Shown here piece by piece: positions 38,008 through 48,335 of a stretch of DNA of 64,000 bases. The notes below the pieces were generated by a model, which saw only the letters and a list, made by a program, of their open reading frames with translations, made no database searches and was not told where the DNA came from. A program made the translations under genes and the position numbers. Source of the stretch: Ipomoea triloba (Eukaryota; Streptophyta; Magnoliopsida; Solanales; Convolvulaceae); assembly GCF_003576645.1 (NCBI RefSeq), contig NC_044922.1, positions 17,913,721 through 17,977,720 on the forward strand, in the 5' to 3' direction. Within the stretch, counting starts at the first letter, position 1. Each line of letters starts with the position of its first letter.

Positions 38008-38590
38008 CAGGCTCTGAAAACTGGATTTATTGAATGGTTTCTCTTCGAATTGATGAGCACAGTCAATCTGCTACAGATGATATTCTGCATCAAGGAAAGA
38101 CATGAAACTTCCACGTACTTCTGGTTTGGTACATTGTACTTCAGTGTCTTCAAACTTTCAAGTATTATAATGTTTGTGTATGTGTTATTTGAGGCATTTA
38201 TGTTCTGTGTTTTTAAGGATTAATGTTTGTGTTTGTGTCATTTGAGACATTTAATGTTCTGTGTTTTTAAGCTAGGATTAATGTTTGTGTCATTTGAGAC
38301 ATTCATGTTGTGTGTTTTTAAGGATCCATGGAATAAGTGATCAAGGTCACAGAAACATTATTTGTGTAAATTCAATTATTAAGTGTTGTATTCATTGCTT
38401 TCAAAAAAAAAAAGAGTGTTATATTCATTGTTTTTAGAGTTAAGAATCCCCAATGCAGGAGGCCCTTATTAATGTATTGAGTACATACACTGCACCCATT
38501 TGAGTAGGTAATAGAGATGTCATTGCTCAAGTGCTCATTACTATTAAACTTTATGTTTATTGGGGTTGTACTGTGTATTCATTGTTAAAA
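38008..38590 (+). repeat. NLR 3' untranslated tail, reference copy
   Basis: Follows the spliced stop. Contains CAGGCTCTGAAAACTGGATT, GATGATATTCTGCATCAAGG, the tandem ~50-bp motif TTAATGTTTGTGT...TGAGACATT...TTCTGTGTTTTTAAGGA, and GGGGTTGTACTGTGTATTCA. The same block, with or without the short intron, returns at 39918, 40634, 45829 and 62252 on the plus strand and, diverged, at 29660-29855 on the minus strand. Confidence 0.85.
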
Positions 38591-38599
38591 ATGGATCAC

Positions 38600-39917
38600 A
38601 GATGAATATGAACCTATATGCTAGAGGTATGAAGTTCAACTAACTGAATCTGCGTTGCACTTTTTATGTGTAGTGTATTAGTTATCAAGAATCAATTCAA
38701 GAACATTATAGAAGAGTGGAGTTGAAGGAAAGTAGAGAATTTAATTTCTAGTAAAGTATTTGGACCATAAAATCGATATTACAATGCTTTATTTCATCAC
38801 TCAATTCTCCTTTAGATACGGAAAGTTCTAACTCTACCTCCATCGATCTTTAATCCTTTTTATTTTTGTGCTTTGGAAGTAAGACGACATGCATCTCACA
38901 ATCTCACATCATATAATCCAAAATGGACATACAATCCAAATTATGCGTGGAAAAAGTGTGTAATTGTACTTATTCTCAATTTGATTCTTTTACTTACGTT
39001 GATTTGAAACAAAGCCATTTTAAAAGATTTTTAATCCTTTTAAGTTGTAAATATATAGTTTGTTTCTGTTTCTGACCTACATATACAAACAATTATCATC
39101 TTTTGACAGTGTTAGAATTTAAGATTTGGCCAAGATCATTCAATTGGACTATAATAGACATGGCCAAACACACTTAAAAACACTGCAATCAAGTCCCTCA
39201 ACAACATAAAATCATGCAACTGAACTTAAAGTGAAGTGACTTGTTGATTTGGTATCAGCTGATGCAGCGGTCACTAGATAAAAAAAAATTAATTTTTAAA
39301 ATTTATTTTAATAACTATAAATTAAATAAAAACTAAATATTTTAATTAAAAAAAAAAAAACTCCACCAAACCCCTTCGTCTTTGTTAGAGACAAAGAACT
39401 CTTATTCGTCTTGACGATGAAACCTCTCTCATTTAAGAGTTAATTTCACCAGAGGTCCCTTGTCTTTGGTGGCGATTCTATATTTAGTTTAACATTATCG
39501 TTTTTGTCATTTAACATTCAGACTATTATGTTTTGGACACTTTTGGTCCTTCTGATGATTTTTCTGGTGAGATCTTATTTTTCACAAGGGTATTTTTATC
39601 TATTTAATTTTTCACCAATTTACTTTTTTTTTTTTTTTTTCTTCAGCTGGTTCTTTCTCTCATGGTTTCAGACCTCCCCGAATCAACAAATCCCTACAAT
39701 CTCCTTCATATCTTTCACCATCCTCTTTCACTATCTAGCCTGCCGTTATATTCCAACCTTTGCCTGCTACCAAGTAACATGCATGCATATATTATAGATA
39801 TAATAACGTATGTAATTGAGGCTAGCAGAGCAGCTAGCTTAGCTTTCATATTTTTATTCAGATGAGATGAGATGAATAATGAAATTGTGTGGATATATAG
39901 CTTGGAGCATGGGTTTT
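38600..39917 (+). repeat. Duplicated SEO-upstream / spacer block, copy 1 (with SEO exon scrap)
   Basis: 38600-38960 matches 46600-46759 + 47897-47990 and the SEO upstream region 56818-57900 (shared: TATGAAGTTCAACTAACTGAAT, AGAAGAGTGGAGTTGA, CAATGCTTTA-TTCATCAC, TTTTGTG-TTTGGAAG, CATATAATCCAA). 39100-39917 matches 48090-48324 + 51504-52120. Its last ~20 bases (CTTGGAGCATGGGTTTTGT) resemble SEO exon 8. Apparent small frames at 39504-39865 are not supported as genes. Confidence 0.75.
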
Positions 39918-40633
39918 GTAAAATAGATACTACTCCATTATCTATGCTCATCTCTTCTCTTCTCTTTTCTATAGCACACCCCCTTTCACCCAAATGATGG
40001 TTGCTGTAATTTCTTTCTTCTTTATTTTTGTCAGGGTACTTGTAAGTTGTAACAGGCTCTGAAAACTGGATTTCTTGAATGGTTTCTATTCAAATTGATG
40101 AGCACAGTCAGTCTGTTACAGATGATATTCTGCATCAAGGAAAGACATGAAACTTCCACTTCTGGTTTGGTACATTGTACTTCAGTGTCTTCAAGCCTTT
40201 CAAGTATTATATGTTTGTGTTTGTGTCATTTGAGACATTTTATGTTCTGTGTTTTTAAGGATTAATGTTTGTGTCATTTGAGACATTTAATGTTCTGTGT
40301 TTTTAAGGATTAATGTTTGTTTCATTTGAGACATTCATGTTGTGTGTTTTTAAGGATCCATGGAATAAGTGATCAAGGTCACAGAAACATTATTTGTGTA
40401 AATTCAATTATTAAGTGTTGTATTCATTGTTTTTAGAGTTAAGAATCCCCAATGCAGGAGGTCCTTATTAATGTTAATGTATTGAGTACATATATTTCAC
40501 CCATTTGAGTAGGTAATAGGGATGCCATCCTTTAAGTGCTCATTACTATTAAACTTTATGTTTATTGGGGTTGTACTGTGTATTCATTGTTAAAAATGGA
40601 ACACAGATGAATATGAAAATGATTCATTTAAGT
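39918..40633 (+). repeat. Orphan NLR 3' tail, copy 2
   Basis: Begins inside the terminal NLR intron (AAAATAGATACT-CTCCATTATC) and continues through the acceptor TTTTTGTCAG, the stop-bearing mini exon region and the 3' tail, ending AAAATGATTCATTTAAGT. No NLR coding sequence precedes it; its left edge is fused to an SEO exon scrap. Confidence 0.8.
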
Positions 40634-41160
40634 TGATACTTCTCCATTATCTATGCTCATCTCTTCTCTTCTCTTTTCCTTAGCACATCCCCTTTCACCC
40701 AAATGATGGTTGCTGTAATTTCTTTCTTCTTTACTTTTGTCAGGGTACTTGTAATAGGCTCTGAAAACTGGATTTCTTGAATGGTTTCTCTTCAAATTGA
40801 TGAGCGCAGTCAGTCTGTTACAAATGATATTCTGCATTAAGGAAAGACATGAAACTTCCACTTCTGGTTTGGTACTTTGTGCTTCAGTGACTTCAAACCA
40901 TTCAAGTATTATAATGTTTGTGTTTGTGTCATTTGAGAAATTTATGTTCTGTGTTTTTAAGGATCTATGGAATAAGTGATCAAGTTCCCAGAAAACATTA
41001 TGTGTAAATAGACTGCTCCCATGCACTCCCACATTTGAGTAGGGATGTCATCACATAAGTGCTCATTACTATCAAACTTTCTGTTTATTGGGGTTTTAGT
41101 GTGTATTCATTGTTAAAGATGGAACATAGATGAATATGAAAATTGTTCATTTAAGTTGAA
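40634..41160 (+). repeat. Orphan NLR 3' tail, copy 3
   Basis: Tandem to the previous copy, again starting inside the intron (TGATACTTCTCCATTATC) and ending AAATTGTTCATTTAAGTTGAA. It lacks one of the internal ATGTTTGTGTCATTTGAGAC repeats. Confidence 0.8.
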
Positions 41161-41264
41161 TTACATGTTTATGCATGCATTCATGTATAGTTTGATACTA
41201 ATACTTGTAAGCTTGTTCTTCATTCATTCATCTTTCTAAATCTAAATAAAATATTAATGTCATG

Positions 41265-41660
41265 TTTGGTTGGGTGTAGTTTGGGAGGAATTCAATTATT
41301 GAATTGCAATTCAGTGAATTCCCAAACTACACTGTTTGGTGGAATTGCAATTCCCTCCAAATGATGAATTGCAATTCATCGGTGGAGAAGAGGGGCAATT
41401 GTGTTGGTGTAAAGACAATTTTGCCCCTCCTCTCATACCCTTTGTCTTTTTTTCTTCTGCTGCCGCCGCCGCTGCTGCTGCTGCTGCAACATAAGAGCAT
41501 TTTAGTCATTTTGTCGCTTCTTACCTTTCAATTCCATGTACTCCTGTTCCTGCATACCAAACACTGTAATTTTAATTCATACTTTATTCATTGAATTGCA
41601 ATTCCACCGAATTACAATTCTTTTCTGCCCTGATTCCTTCCTCCCAACCGAACGCCCTGT
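41265..41660. mobile_element. MITE-like inverted-repeat element
   Basis: Left part TGTTTGGTTGGGTG...TTTGGGAGGAATTC and right part GATTCCTTCCTCCCAACCGAACGCCC are imperfect inverted complements, and the interior holds repeated palindromic GAATTGCAATTC motifs. The end sequences resemble the GGGNGTTTGGTT class. I could not fix a target duplication, so boundaries are approximate. A (GCTGCC)-like triplet run lies at ~41458-41487. Confidence 0.45.
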
Positions 41661-41789
41661 AAATGATCTGTCAAGCGATGCAAAACCGCCTAGAATGACC
41701 TCTCCCTTTAGAGGGGTGCATTAAATGTACCTTCTTAGGGGTTTTGATTGAAATGTGTCACTTTGTGGAAGAAGAGACAAGAATATGAT

Positions 41790-44700
41790 TAGGGGTGTGC
41801 AATACCCGACCCACCCGAAAAACCCGACCGACCCGTAATCCGAAATTGAGTATGAAACGGGTGTCACTACCCGATTCCATCAACCGACCCGTTGATTGGC
41901 TTAAGTGCGGGTGTAGGTTATCGGGTAGGGTTGAGAAATCTCCTCCCCGAACCTCCCGAATACCCTATTACATATATACACATATTATATAGATATATAT
42001 ACGACGTCGTATGATGTGTAATATATGTATACTCCTTTGTTCAGAGGGTGCCAACCCTAGGTCATTTGTGCTCTTTCTGCGCAGTCGCGACTCGCGACCT
42101 CTCCTCTCTGGCTCTTTGTTCTCTTCTCTGAGACTCTGAGAGTCTGAGTTCTCTCAATTCTCACTTCTCAGTGATCTCACTTCTCAGTCTCAGTCTCTCT
42201 CGAGTCTTTAGTCTTCTACTCGAGTCTTTTGTTCTCTCAACTTTCCGGTGGAACTGTGGAAGCCCTTAACGCCGTTGCAACTGTCGACTTGAAGCCGGTG
42301 GAAGCCCTAAAACTCCGGTGAGGCTTTTATCTAAAAAAAATAGAGAGTAGACTCATTAGAGACTGAGTCTTTGACTCTTTGAGCCGTTTGAGGTATGCCG
42401 GAACCCTAGTTCATAAATTTTTATTGTTATTGTATATTTGTATTACTGGTGTTGTGGATTTGTGTTTGATATGTGAATATGTGATTCTGTAGTTCTGTTG
42501 CTATGCCTTTGATATGTTATTCTGTTATGATATACTGATTACATTGAAATTAGGGTTTGCCCTAATTCAATCTAAGTGTGGAACTGTGGAAGCCCTTAAT
42601 TATTGTTATGCTTTGATCTGTTATTCTGTTATGATATACTGATTACATTGAAATTAGGGTTTGCCCTAATTCAATTTAAGTGTGGAACTGTGGAAGCCCT
42701 TAATTATTGCTATGCTTTGATGAGTTTGATCTGCTATTCTGTTATGAATTATGATATACTGATTACATTGAAATTAGGGTTTGCCCTAAATCAATTTAAG
42801 TGTGGAAGCCCTATTAGCCCCTAAATGATGAACTTTCTAACTTTGTAAGTTCTGAAATAAAAAATAAGTTTATGAAATTTATGGACCCTTAAATCAGTTA
42901 AATGTGTACCTCAGTATCTGTGTTTGTGTACCTCAGTATATGTTTTTGACTGTATGAGTCTAGCTGCATAACTATAAGTGTATAACCACATTATACTGAC
43001 TTGATCTTTTTTTCCATACTGATTTCTAATACACATCTCATCTGTAAAGATGGAGAGTATTAGTTTGTCTGGGCAACCTCCTCCTATACTATCTAGTGAG
43101 GAACTTACTGGGGTGGAAGCAGAAGCTGTGGAGAGAAATCAATCTCAGCAGCAAACTGTGCCTCCTCCTCAATTTGTTCCTTCAAAAAAAAGAAAGGAGG
43201 TTGAAACCAAATCCCCGGTATGGGATCATTTTGAGAAGGTCAAAAACAGTAGTGGAGTAGTTATGCATGCAAGGTGTATTTATTGTGCAAAATTATATGG
43301 TGGTCAGTCAAAAAAGCATGGCACATCTTCCTTAAGTCATCATATGCTTAACTGCCTAAAGAATCCTCACTCCAAAGATGTTAGACAATCTCTGCTAACA
43401 TTTCAGCATGTGGTTAGTCCTAGTCCAGAGACGAGGGTTAATGTGGGGGTCTTAACTACTTGGGTGTTCAATCAAGATGCAATTAGGAGGGCCCTAGCAG
43501 AAATGATACTCATTGATGAGCTTCCTTTCAGATTTGTAGAGGGGCAGGGGTTTAGAAAATTTATTCTTGTTGCATGTCCTAGATTTAAGATCCCATCTAG
43601 ATGGACTATAAGTAGGGATATTTATCAGATTTTTTCTGATGAGAGGGTAAATCTGAAGAAACTATTTAGGACTTCATGCCAAAGAGTTAGTATCACAACT
43701 GATACTTGGACTTCTGTCCAAAGGATAAACTATATGTGCATCACTGCACATTTTATAGATGACCAATGGAAGCTACACAAAAAGATCATATCATTTGTCC
43801 CTGTCACCTCACATAGGGGAGAATACATTGCCAAAGCCTTAGAAACCTGTCTTCTAGAGTGGGGGCTAAAAAATATATTCACTGTGACTGTTGACAATGC
43901 CTCTAGTAATGACACTGCTATGGGTTTCTTCAAAAAGAAGTTGCTGTCTTGGGGGGTTTCTTCTGTGAAATGCAATTATGTGCACATGAGATGCATTGCA
44001 CATGTCTTAAATTTGATTGTCCAGGATGGGTTAAAGGATGTAGACAGTTCTGTAAAGAAGGTGAGGGATGCAGTTAGATATGTGAGAAATTCTCCTACTA
44101 GGCTAAAAAAATTCAGGGACCTTGCTGATTTAATAGGGGTGGAAGCCAAATCTAGTTTGACTCTTGATGTACCAACTAGATGGAACTCAACCTACTTGAT
44201 GCTTAAGAATGCAGTCACATATCAAAAGGTATTTGAGGCCTATGAAGAAAATGATAGTTCATTCTCACATGATTTAGGTGAATCTGTCCCATATTTTATG
44301 GATTGGCATTCTGTTGAGCATATGGTGAAGTTGCTTAAATGTTTTTATGAAATGACCCTAAGGATTTCTGGTTCTCTGTATGTGACTGCCAATAATTTCT
44401 TCTCTGAAATTTCTGACTTGTCTTGCATGCTGTCTGAAATGGTGGAAGCTGAATCTGCCTCTGTTAATCTGATGGGTTTCAATATGAAAACGAAGTTTGA
44501 GAAATATTGGGGTGATCCTGATAAAATGAATGCCATCATTTTTTATGCAAATATATTGGATCCAAGGGATAAAATTGCATACATGCCATACCAGTTCACA
44601 CAACTGTATGGTGATGATAAGGGAGAATCTTGTTTCAAAAATGTTTTAACTGGTCTGAAGAATTTGTTTGATGACTATGTGCATGGTTCATCTGTCAGTG

Positions 44701-44857
44701 TTGATTCTGCTACTGCTGTCACTGGTACATCCCAGTCCCACTCTCAATCTGTCACCATTGGTAGACCACAGTCTAAACTGAAATCTCAGTTAAAAAAGCA
44801 AAGAGCAGAGAGTGGTGAGTTGGGAGGCAAAAAAACTGAGCTGGAAATCTATCTAAG
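41790..44857 (+). mobile_element. 5' portion of a hAT (RICESLEEPER/BED) element, 3' end lost
   Basis: Begins TAGGGGTGTGCAATACCCG, a hAT-type terminus with the typical CCCGACCC-rich subterminal region; the flanking 8 bases are AATATGAT but no matching right end or duplication exists because the element joins NLR LRR sequence near 44857. The leader region 42000-43049 has CT-rich stretches and a tandem repeat. Confidence 0.7.
42490..42815 (+). repeat. Three tandem ~104-113 bp repeats in the hAT leader
   Basis: TGTTATTCTGTTATGATATA (third copy TGCTATTCTG...) starts at 42515, 42619 and 42732, each followed by GATTACATTGAAATTAGGGT and TTTGCCCTAA. A GTGGAAGCCCT motif of the same family also appears at 42249 and 42290. 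Confidence 0.8.
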
Positions 44858-45960
44858 TGTAGCTAGCACATTCAAACTTGTGAAAGTACTGGACTTGGAG
44901 TCCATAATTGTAGGCAAATCATTTTTGTCCATGGTGGAGTTTCTCCTTTGTTTAAGGTACCTTACTGTTTGTCTAAAAGGTTGGGATTCAGTTTCACCGC
45001 CATCTCTAGAGCATCTTCACCACCTAGAAACTTTCAAGGTGAAATCAAGTGTGGGCTTGCATTTACCATTCATGTTTTGGAATTTGGAGGGCTTGAGACA
45101 TTTGCATATAGATCACTATTGTAATCGCTGTCTCTACAGGAGAAACTTAATTCTTATACCCCCAAAGCCTTTAAATCTTCAAACCTTTTCCATCCCGGTC
45201 CTATTCAACTCGCGCAGGGATGAGCATCTGTTGAGGAAGCTTCCTCATCTCCGGAAACTCAGATGCAGATTTTCAACGGCATGGTATAGGAATTGCCATA
45301 GATTCCCTGAGTTAGGATTTCTTGACCAACTTGAATCTCTGGAAGCATGTCGCATCAGTCACCATATGAATGCAGCAATCCCCTCTGCATTCGACTTTCC
45401 ACCAAGTCTCAAGGAATTGATACTCCACAAGTTTCGCCTGCCATGGGATAGCATTTCAGTAATTGCCAAGCTGCCACGTCTTGAGTCTCTTGAACTGTTC
45501 TCAGCATTTGATGGTGACCAATGGGATGTTAAGGAAGGAAACTTCAGCAAACTCAAGTTCTTGAGAATATGTGAATCCAGGATTGTGAGATGGAATGCCA
45601 CTGCTGAATCGTTTCCCAAACTTGAGCGACTGGTTTTGGAAAAATGCAAGCGTCTAAAAGAGGTGCCATCTGATTTCCAAGATATTATTACTCTACAAGT
45701 AATTGAAATTAATCAATGCAACAGCTCTGTCGCCCGCTCAGTCAAGAAAATTCAGGAAGACATGGAGGCACTGGGAAACGAGAACCTAAATGTTTGCGTA
45801 GTGAATTCTGATCTGGAACTACGAAAGTGTAAGTAAAATAGATACTTCTCCATTATCTATGCTCATCTCTTCTCTTCTCTTTTCCATAGCACATCCCCTT
45901 TCACCCAAATGATGGTTGCTGTAATTTCTTTCTTCTTTATTTTTGTCAGGGTACTTGTAA
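43050..45960 (+). CDS. Chimeric BED-hAT transposase fused in frame to NLR leucine-rich repeats
   Basis: One uninterrupted frame of 928 codons. Residues ~50-105 form a BED zinc finger (VWDHFEKV, C76-x2-C79, H97/H98, C102). Residues ~140-560 are the RNase H-like hAT transposase core with ITTDTW (D218), VTVDNASSND (D282) and PTRWNSTYLM (~375-384). The hAT C-terminal dimerisation region begins as KKTELEIYLS (594-603) and is cut there; from VASTFKLVKVLDLES (604 on) to the end the protein is the LRR region of the NLR at 36940-37915, only moderately diverged. As in that gene, a donor (AAGT/GTAAGT, intron 45829-45949) and acceptor TTTTTGTCAG would end it ...LELRK-WYL (stop 45958-45960); unspliced it stops at 45834-45836. 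No NB-ARC domain. The transposase should bind DNA but not dimerise normally. Whether it is expressed is unknown. Confidence 0.8.
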
Positions 45961-46590
45961 CAGGCTCTGAAAACTGGATTTCTTGAATGGTTTCTCTTCA
46001 AATTGATGAGCAATCTGCTACAGATGATATTCTGCATCAAGGAAAGACATGAAGCTTCCACTTCTGGTTTGGTACATTGTACTTCAGTGTCTTCAAACCT
46101 TTCAAGTATTATAATGTCTGTGTTTGTGTCATTTGAGACATTTTATGTTCTGTGTTTTTAAGGATTAATGTTTGTGTCATTTGAGACATTTAATGTTCTG
46201 TGTTTTTAAGGATTAATGTTTGTTTCATTTGAGACATTCATGTTGTGTGTTTTTAAGGATCCATGGAATAAGTGATCAAGGTCACAGAAACATTATTTGT
46301 GTAAATTCAATTATTAAGTGTTGTATTCATTGCTTTCAAAAAAACAAAGTGTTGTATTCATTGTTTTTAGAGTTAAGAATCCCCAATGCAGGAGGTCCTT
46401 ATTTGAGAAGTTTGAAGAGACCAAGCAAAATATATCATACATCATACATACAATGCACCCATTTCAGTAGGTAATAGGGGTGTCATCTCCTAAGTGCTCA
46501 TTACTATTAAACTTTATGTTTATTGGGGTTGTACTGTGTATTCATTGTTAAAAATGGAACACAAATGAATATGAACCTATGCTAGAGGTA
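45961..46590 (+). repeat. NLR 3' tail behind the chimeric gene, copy 4
   Basis: Same order of motifs as the reference tail at 38008, with two ATGTTTGTGTCATTTGAGAC units and a small insertion (TTTGAGAAGTTTGAAGAGACC) shared with the copy at 62.4 kb, so copies 4 and 5 are closer to each other. Confidence 0.8.
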
Positions 46591-46759
46591 TGAATTGAAG
46601 TTCATGCAAGAATTGAAGTGGTTTGGGACAACAGTACACCTATGCTAAATTTCAACTAATTAACTGAATCTGCGTTGCACTTTTTATTTGTAGTGCATAA
46701 AGCTCTAACCTCCGCCTTTAATCCTTTTTATTTTTGTGCTTTGGAAGCAAGAAGAGATG
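46591..46759 (+). repeat. Duplicated SEO-upstream block, copy 2, left part
   Basis: TTCATGCAAGAATTGAAGTG, AACTGAATCTGCGTTGCAC and TTTAATCCTTTTTATTTTTG match 56818 on and 38640-38890. About 145 bp present in copy 1 (38680-38825) is missing here. Confidence 0.75.
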
Positions 46760-47896
46760 TGATATCTGCTATTTTGTACAATTATTCACCCCTTATTTTA
46801 GTTGTTTTGAAGGTTATTTTCTGTATCCTAGTAAAATTGGGAATTGTTTGTGTGCTATATTGTCCAAGTGCTGAATTATCTACAAGGAACAACAAAGGAA
46901 GAATATTGGAACATTTTGGATAAGTTCTGGAAGAAAAGGGAATTACAAGGAAGAATACAAATTGGAAAAGAATTGGAAGTTGCCTAATGGGCCAAGGCCC
47001 ATCTACCTCCTATATATTCTAAATATTCTCTACAATTGAAGAAGTTCCCCCTACAGAGTTCTGAACCCTAGCTTTTAGTTTATATTTCCCTAGCATAGTT
47101 TAGATTAGTTTTACATTAGATTATTTACTTTCAAGCTTGGAATCGGATTGAAGTTGGATTTGTTCTTTATCAGTAAAGTTTCTCTTCCCTTTTATTTCTT
47201 GCAATGTTTATGATTATTTATTATTGCTTTGTTGTGGTTACTTCCATCATGCGGGAGTAATTCGTTTATGGGTTTGGATTAGGGGTCCATTGTTAATCTT
47301 GATGTTCAATTTATGATTAATTGCATAAAGGGATTGAATCTTTTACCTAGGGTTTATGTTGATTTGGGGATTTCTTTGCACTAGCTATTGGTTTGTGGCC
47401 ATAATTAATTGCTAGTCTAGGAGAGGGATTCATTACAACAACAGTTGGATGGAGACCTCGAGCCTTACCAATTTCAACCTAATTTTCCTGCTATGAAAGT
47501 AGAGGTAATATTGGGGGCTTACAATGCTTAGGTGCTTAAGGTTATGATTGATGCATGGGGCAATCTTATCCTAATTCTCTTATTGATTACGAAAGTAGCT
47601 GAGTAGAATTCTTTTGTGCATTGCCCATATATCCCTTCGGTTAATTATTCCTTCCCTAATCCTGAGCTTGTTAGAACATCAAGGTTACAATCCCCCTAAT
47701 CTGGCCCATACTTTTATCATATAGTTTACACCTTAATCAATTGCTTTCTTTTATTCCACATCATTCAGTCTTTGTTACTTGGATTCTATAAATTCATATA
47801 CTCTAGTGCCTGGTAATTCACACAGTTTCGTGCCATAACACCAATCCTCAGCGGAACGACATTACACCCTTTTACACTCATCATTTGTGCTCATCA
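46760..47896 (+). mobile_element. Solo LTR, 1137 bp
   Basis: Begins TGATATCTGC and ends GTGCTCATCA (TGAT...ATCA ends), flanked by AGATG on the left and ACATG on the right. The paralogous block at 38890 reads CGACATGCATCTC without the insert, so the original target was ACATG and the left copy has mutated. A TATATATT box lies at ~47011 and the right part (TCGTGCCATAACACC, AATCCTCAGCGGAACGAC) resembles Athila/Tat-type gypsy LTR ends. No internal retroelement genes. Confidence 0.7.
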
Positions 47897-48324
47897 ACAT
47901 GCATTTCACAATCTCACATCATATAATCCAAAATGGACATACAATCCAAATTATGCATGGAAAAAGTGTGTAATTGTACGTATTCTCAATTTGATTCTTT
48001 TACTTACCTTGATTTGAAACAAGGCCATTTTAAGTTGTAAATATATAGTTTGTTTCTGTTTCTGACCTACATATACAAACAATTATCATGTTTTGACAGC
48101 GTTAGAATTTAAGATTTGGCCAACGTCATTCAACTGGACTATAATAGACATGGCCAAACACACTTAAAAACACTGCAATCAAGTCCCTGAACAACTCAAA
48201 ATCATGCAATTGAACTTAAAGTGAAGTGACTTGTTGACTTGGTATCGATTGCATCGTCACCAGATAAAAAAAATTAATTTTTAAAATTTATTTTAATAAC
48301 TATAAATTAAATAAAAACTAAATA
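47897..48324 (+). repeat. Duplicated spacer block, copy 2, middle part
   Basis: Matches 38888-39330 closely: ATGCATTTCACAATCTCACA, GACCTACATATACAAACAAT, GGACTATAATAGACATGGCC. Ends in the left copy of the LINE target duplication. Confidence 0.8.
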
Positions 48325-48335
48325 GCCTTGCTTTC

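Noticed and set aside
39504..39865. Short frames repeated at 51683-52062
   Set aside because: Identical because the region is duplicated; Phe-rich translation of T-runs, no family features.
41304..41594. 96-codon Leu/Phe-rich frame
   Set aside because: Lies across a MITE-like inverted repeat and a triplet run; no supporting context.
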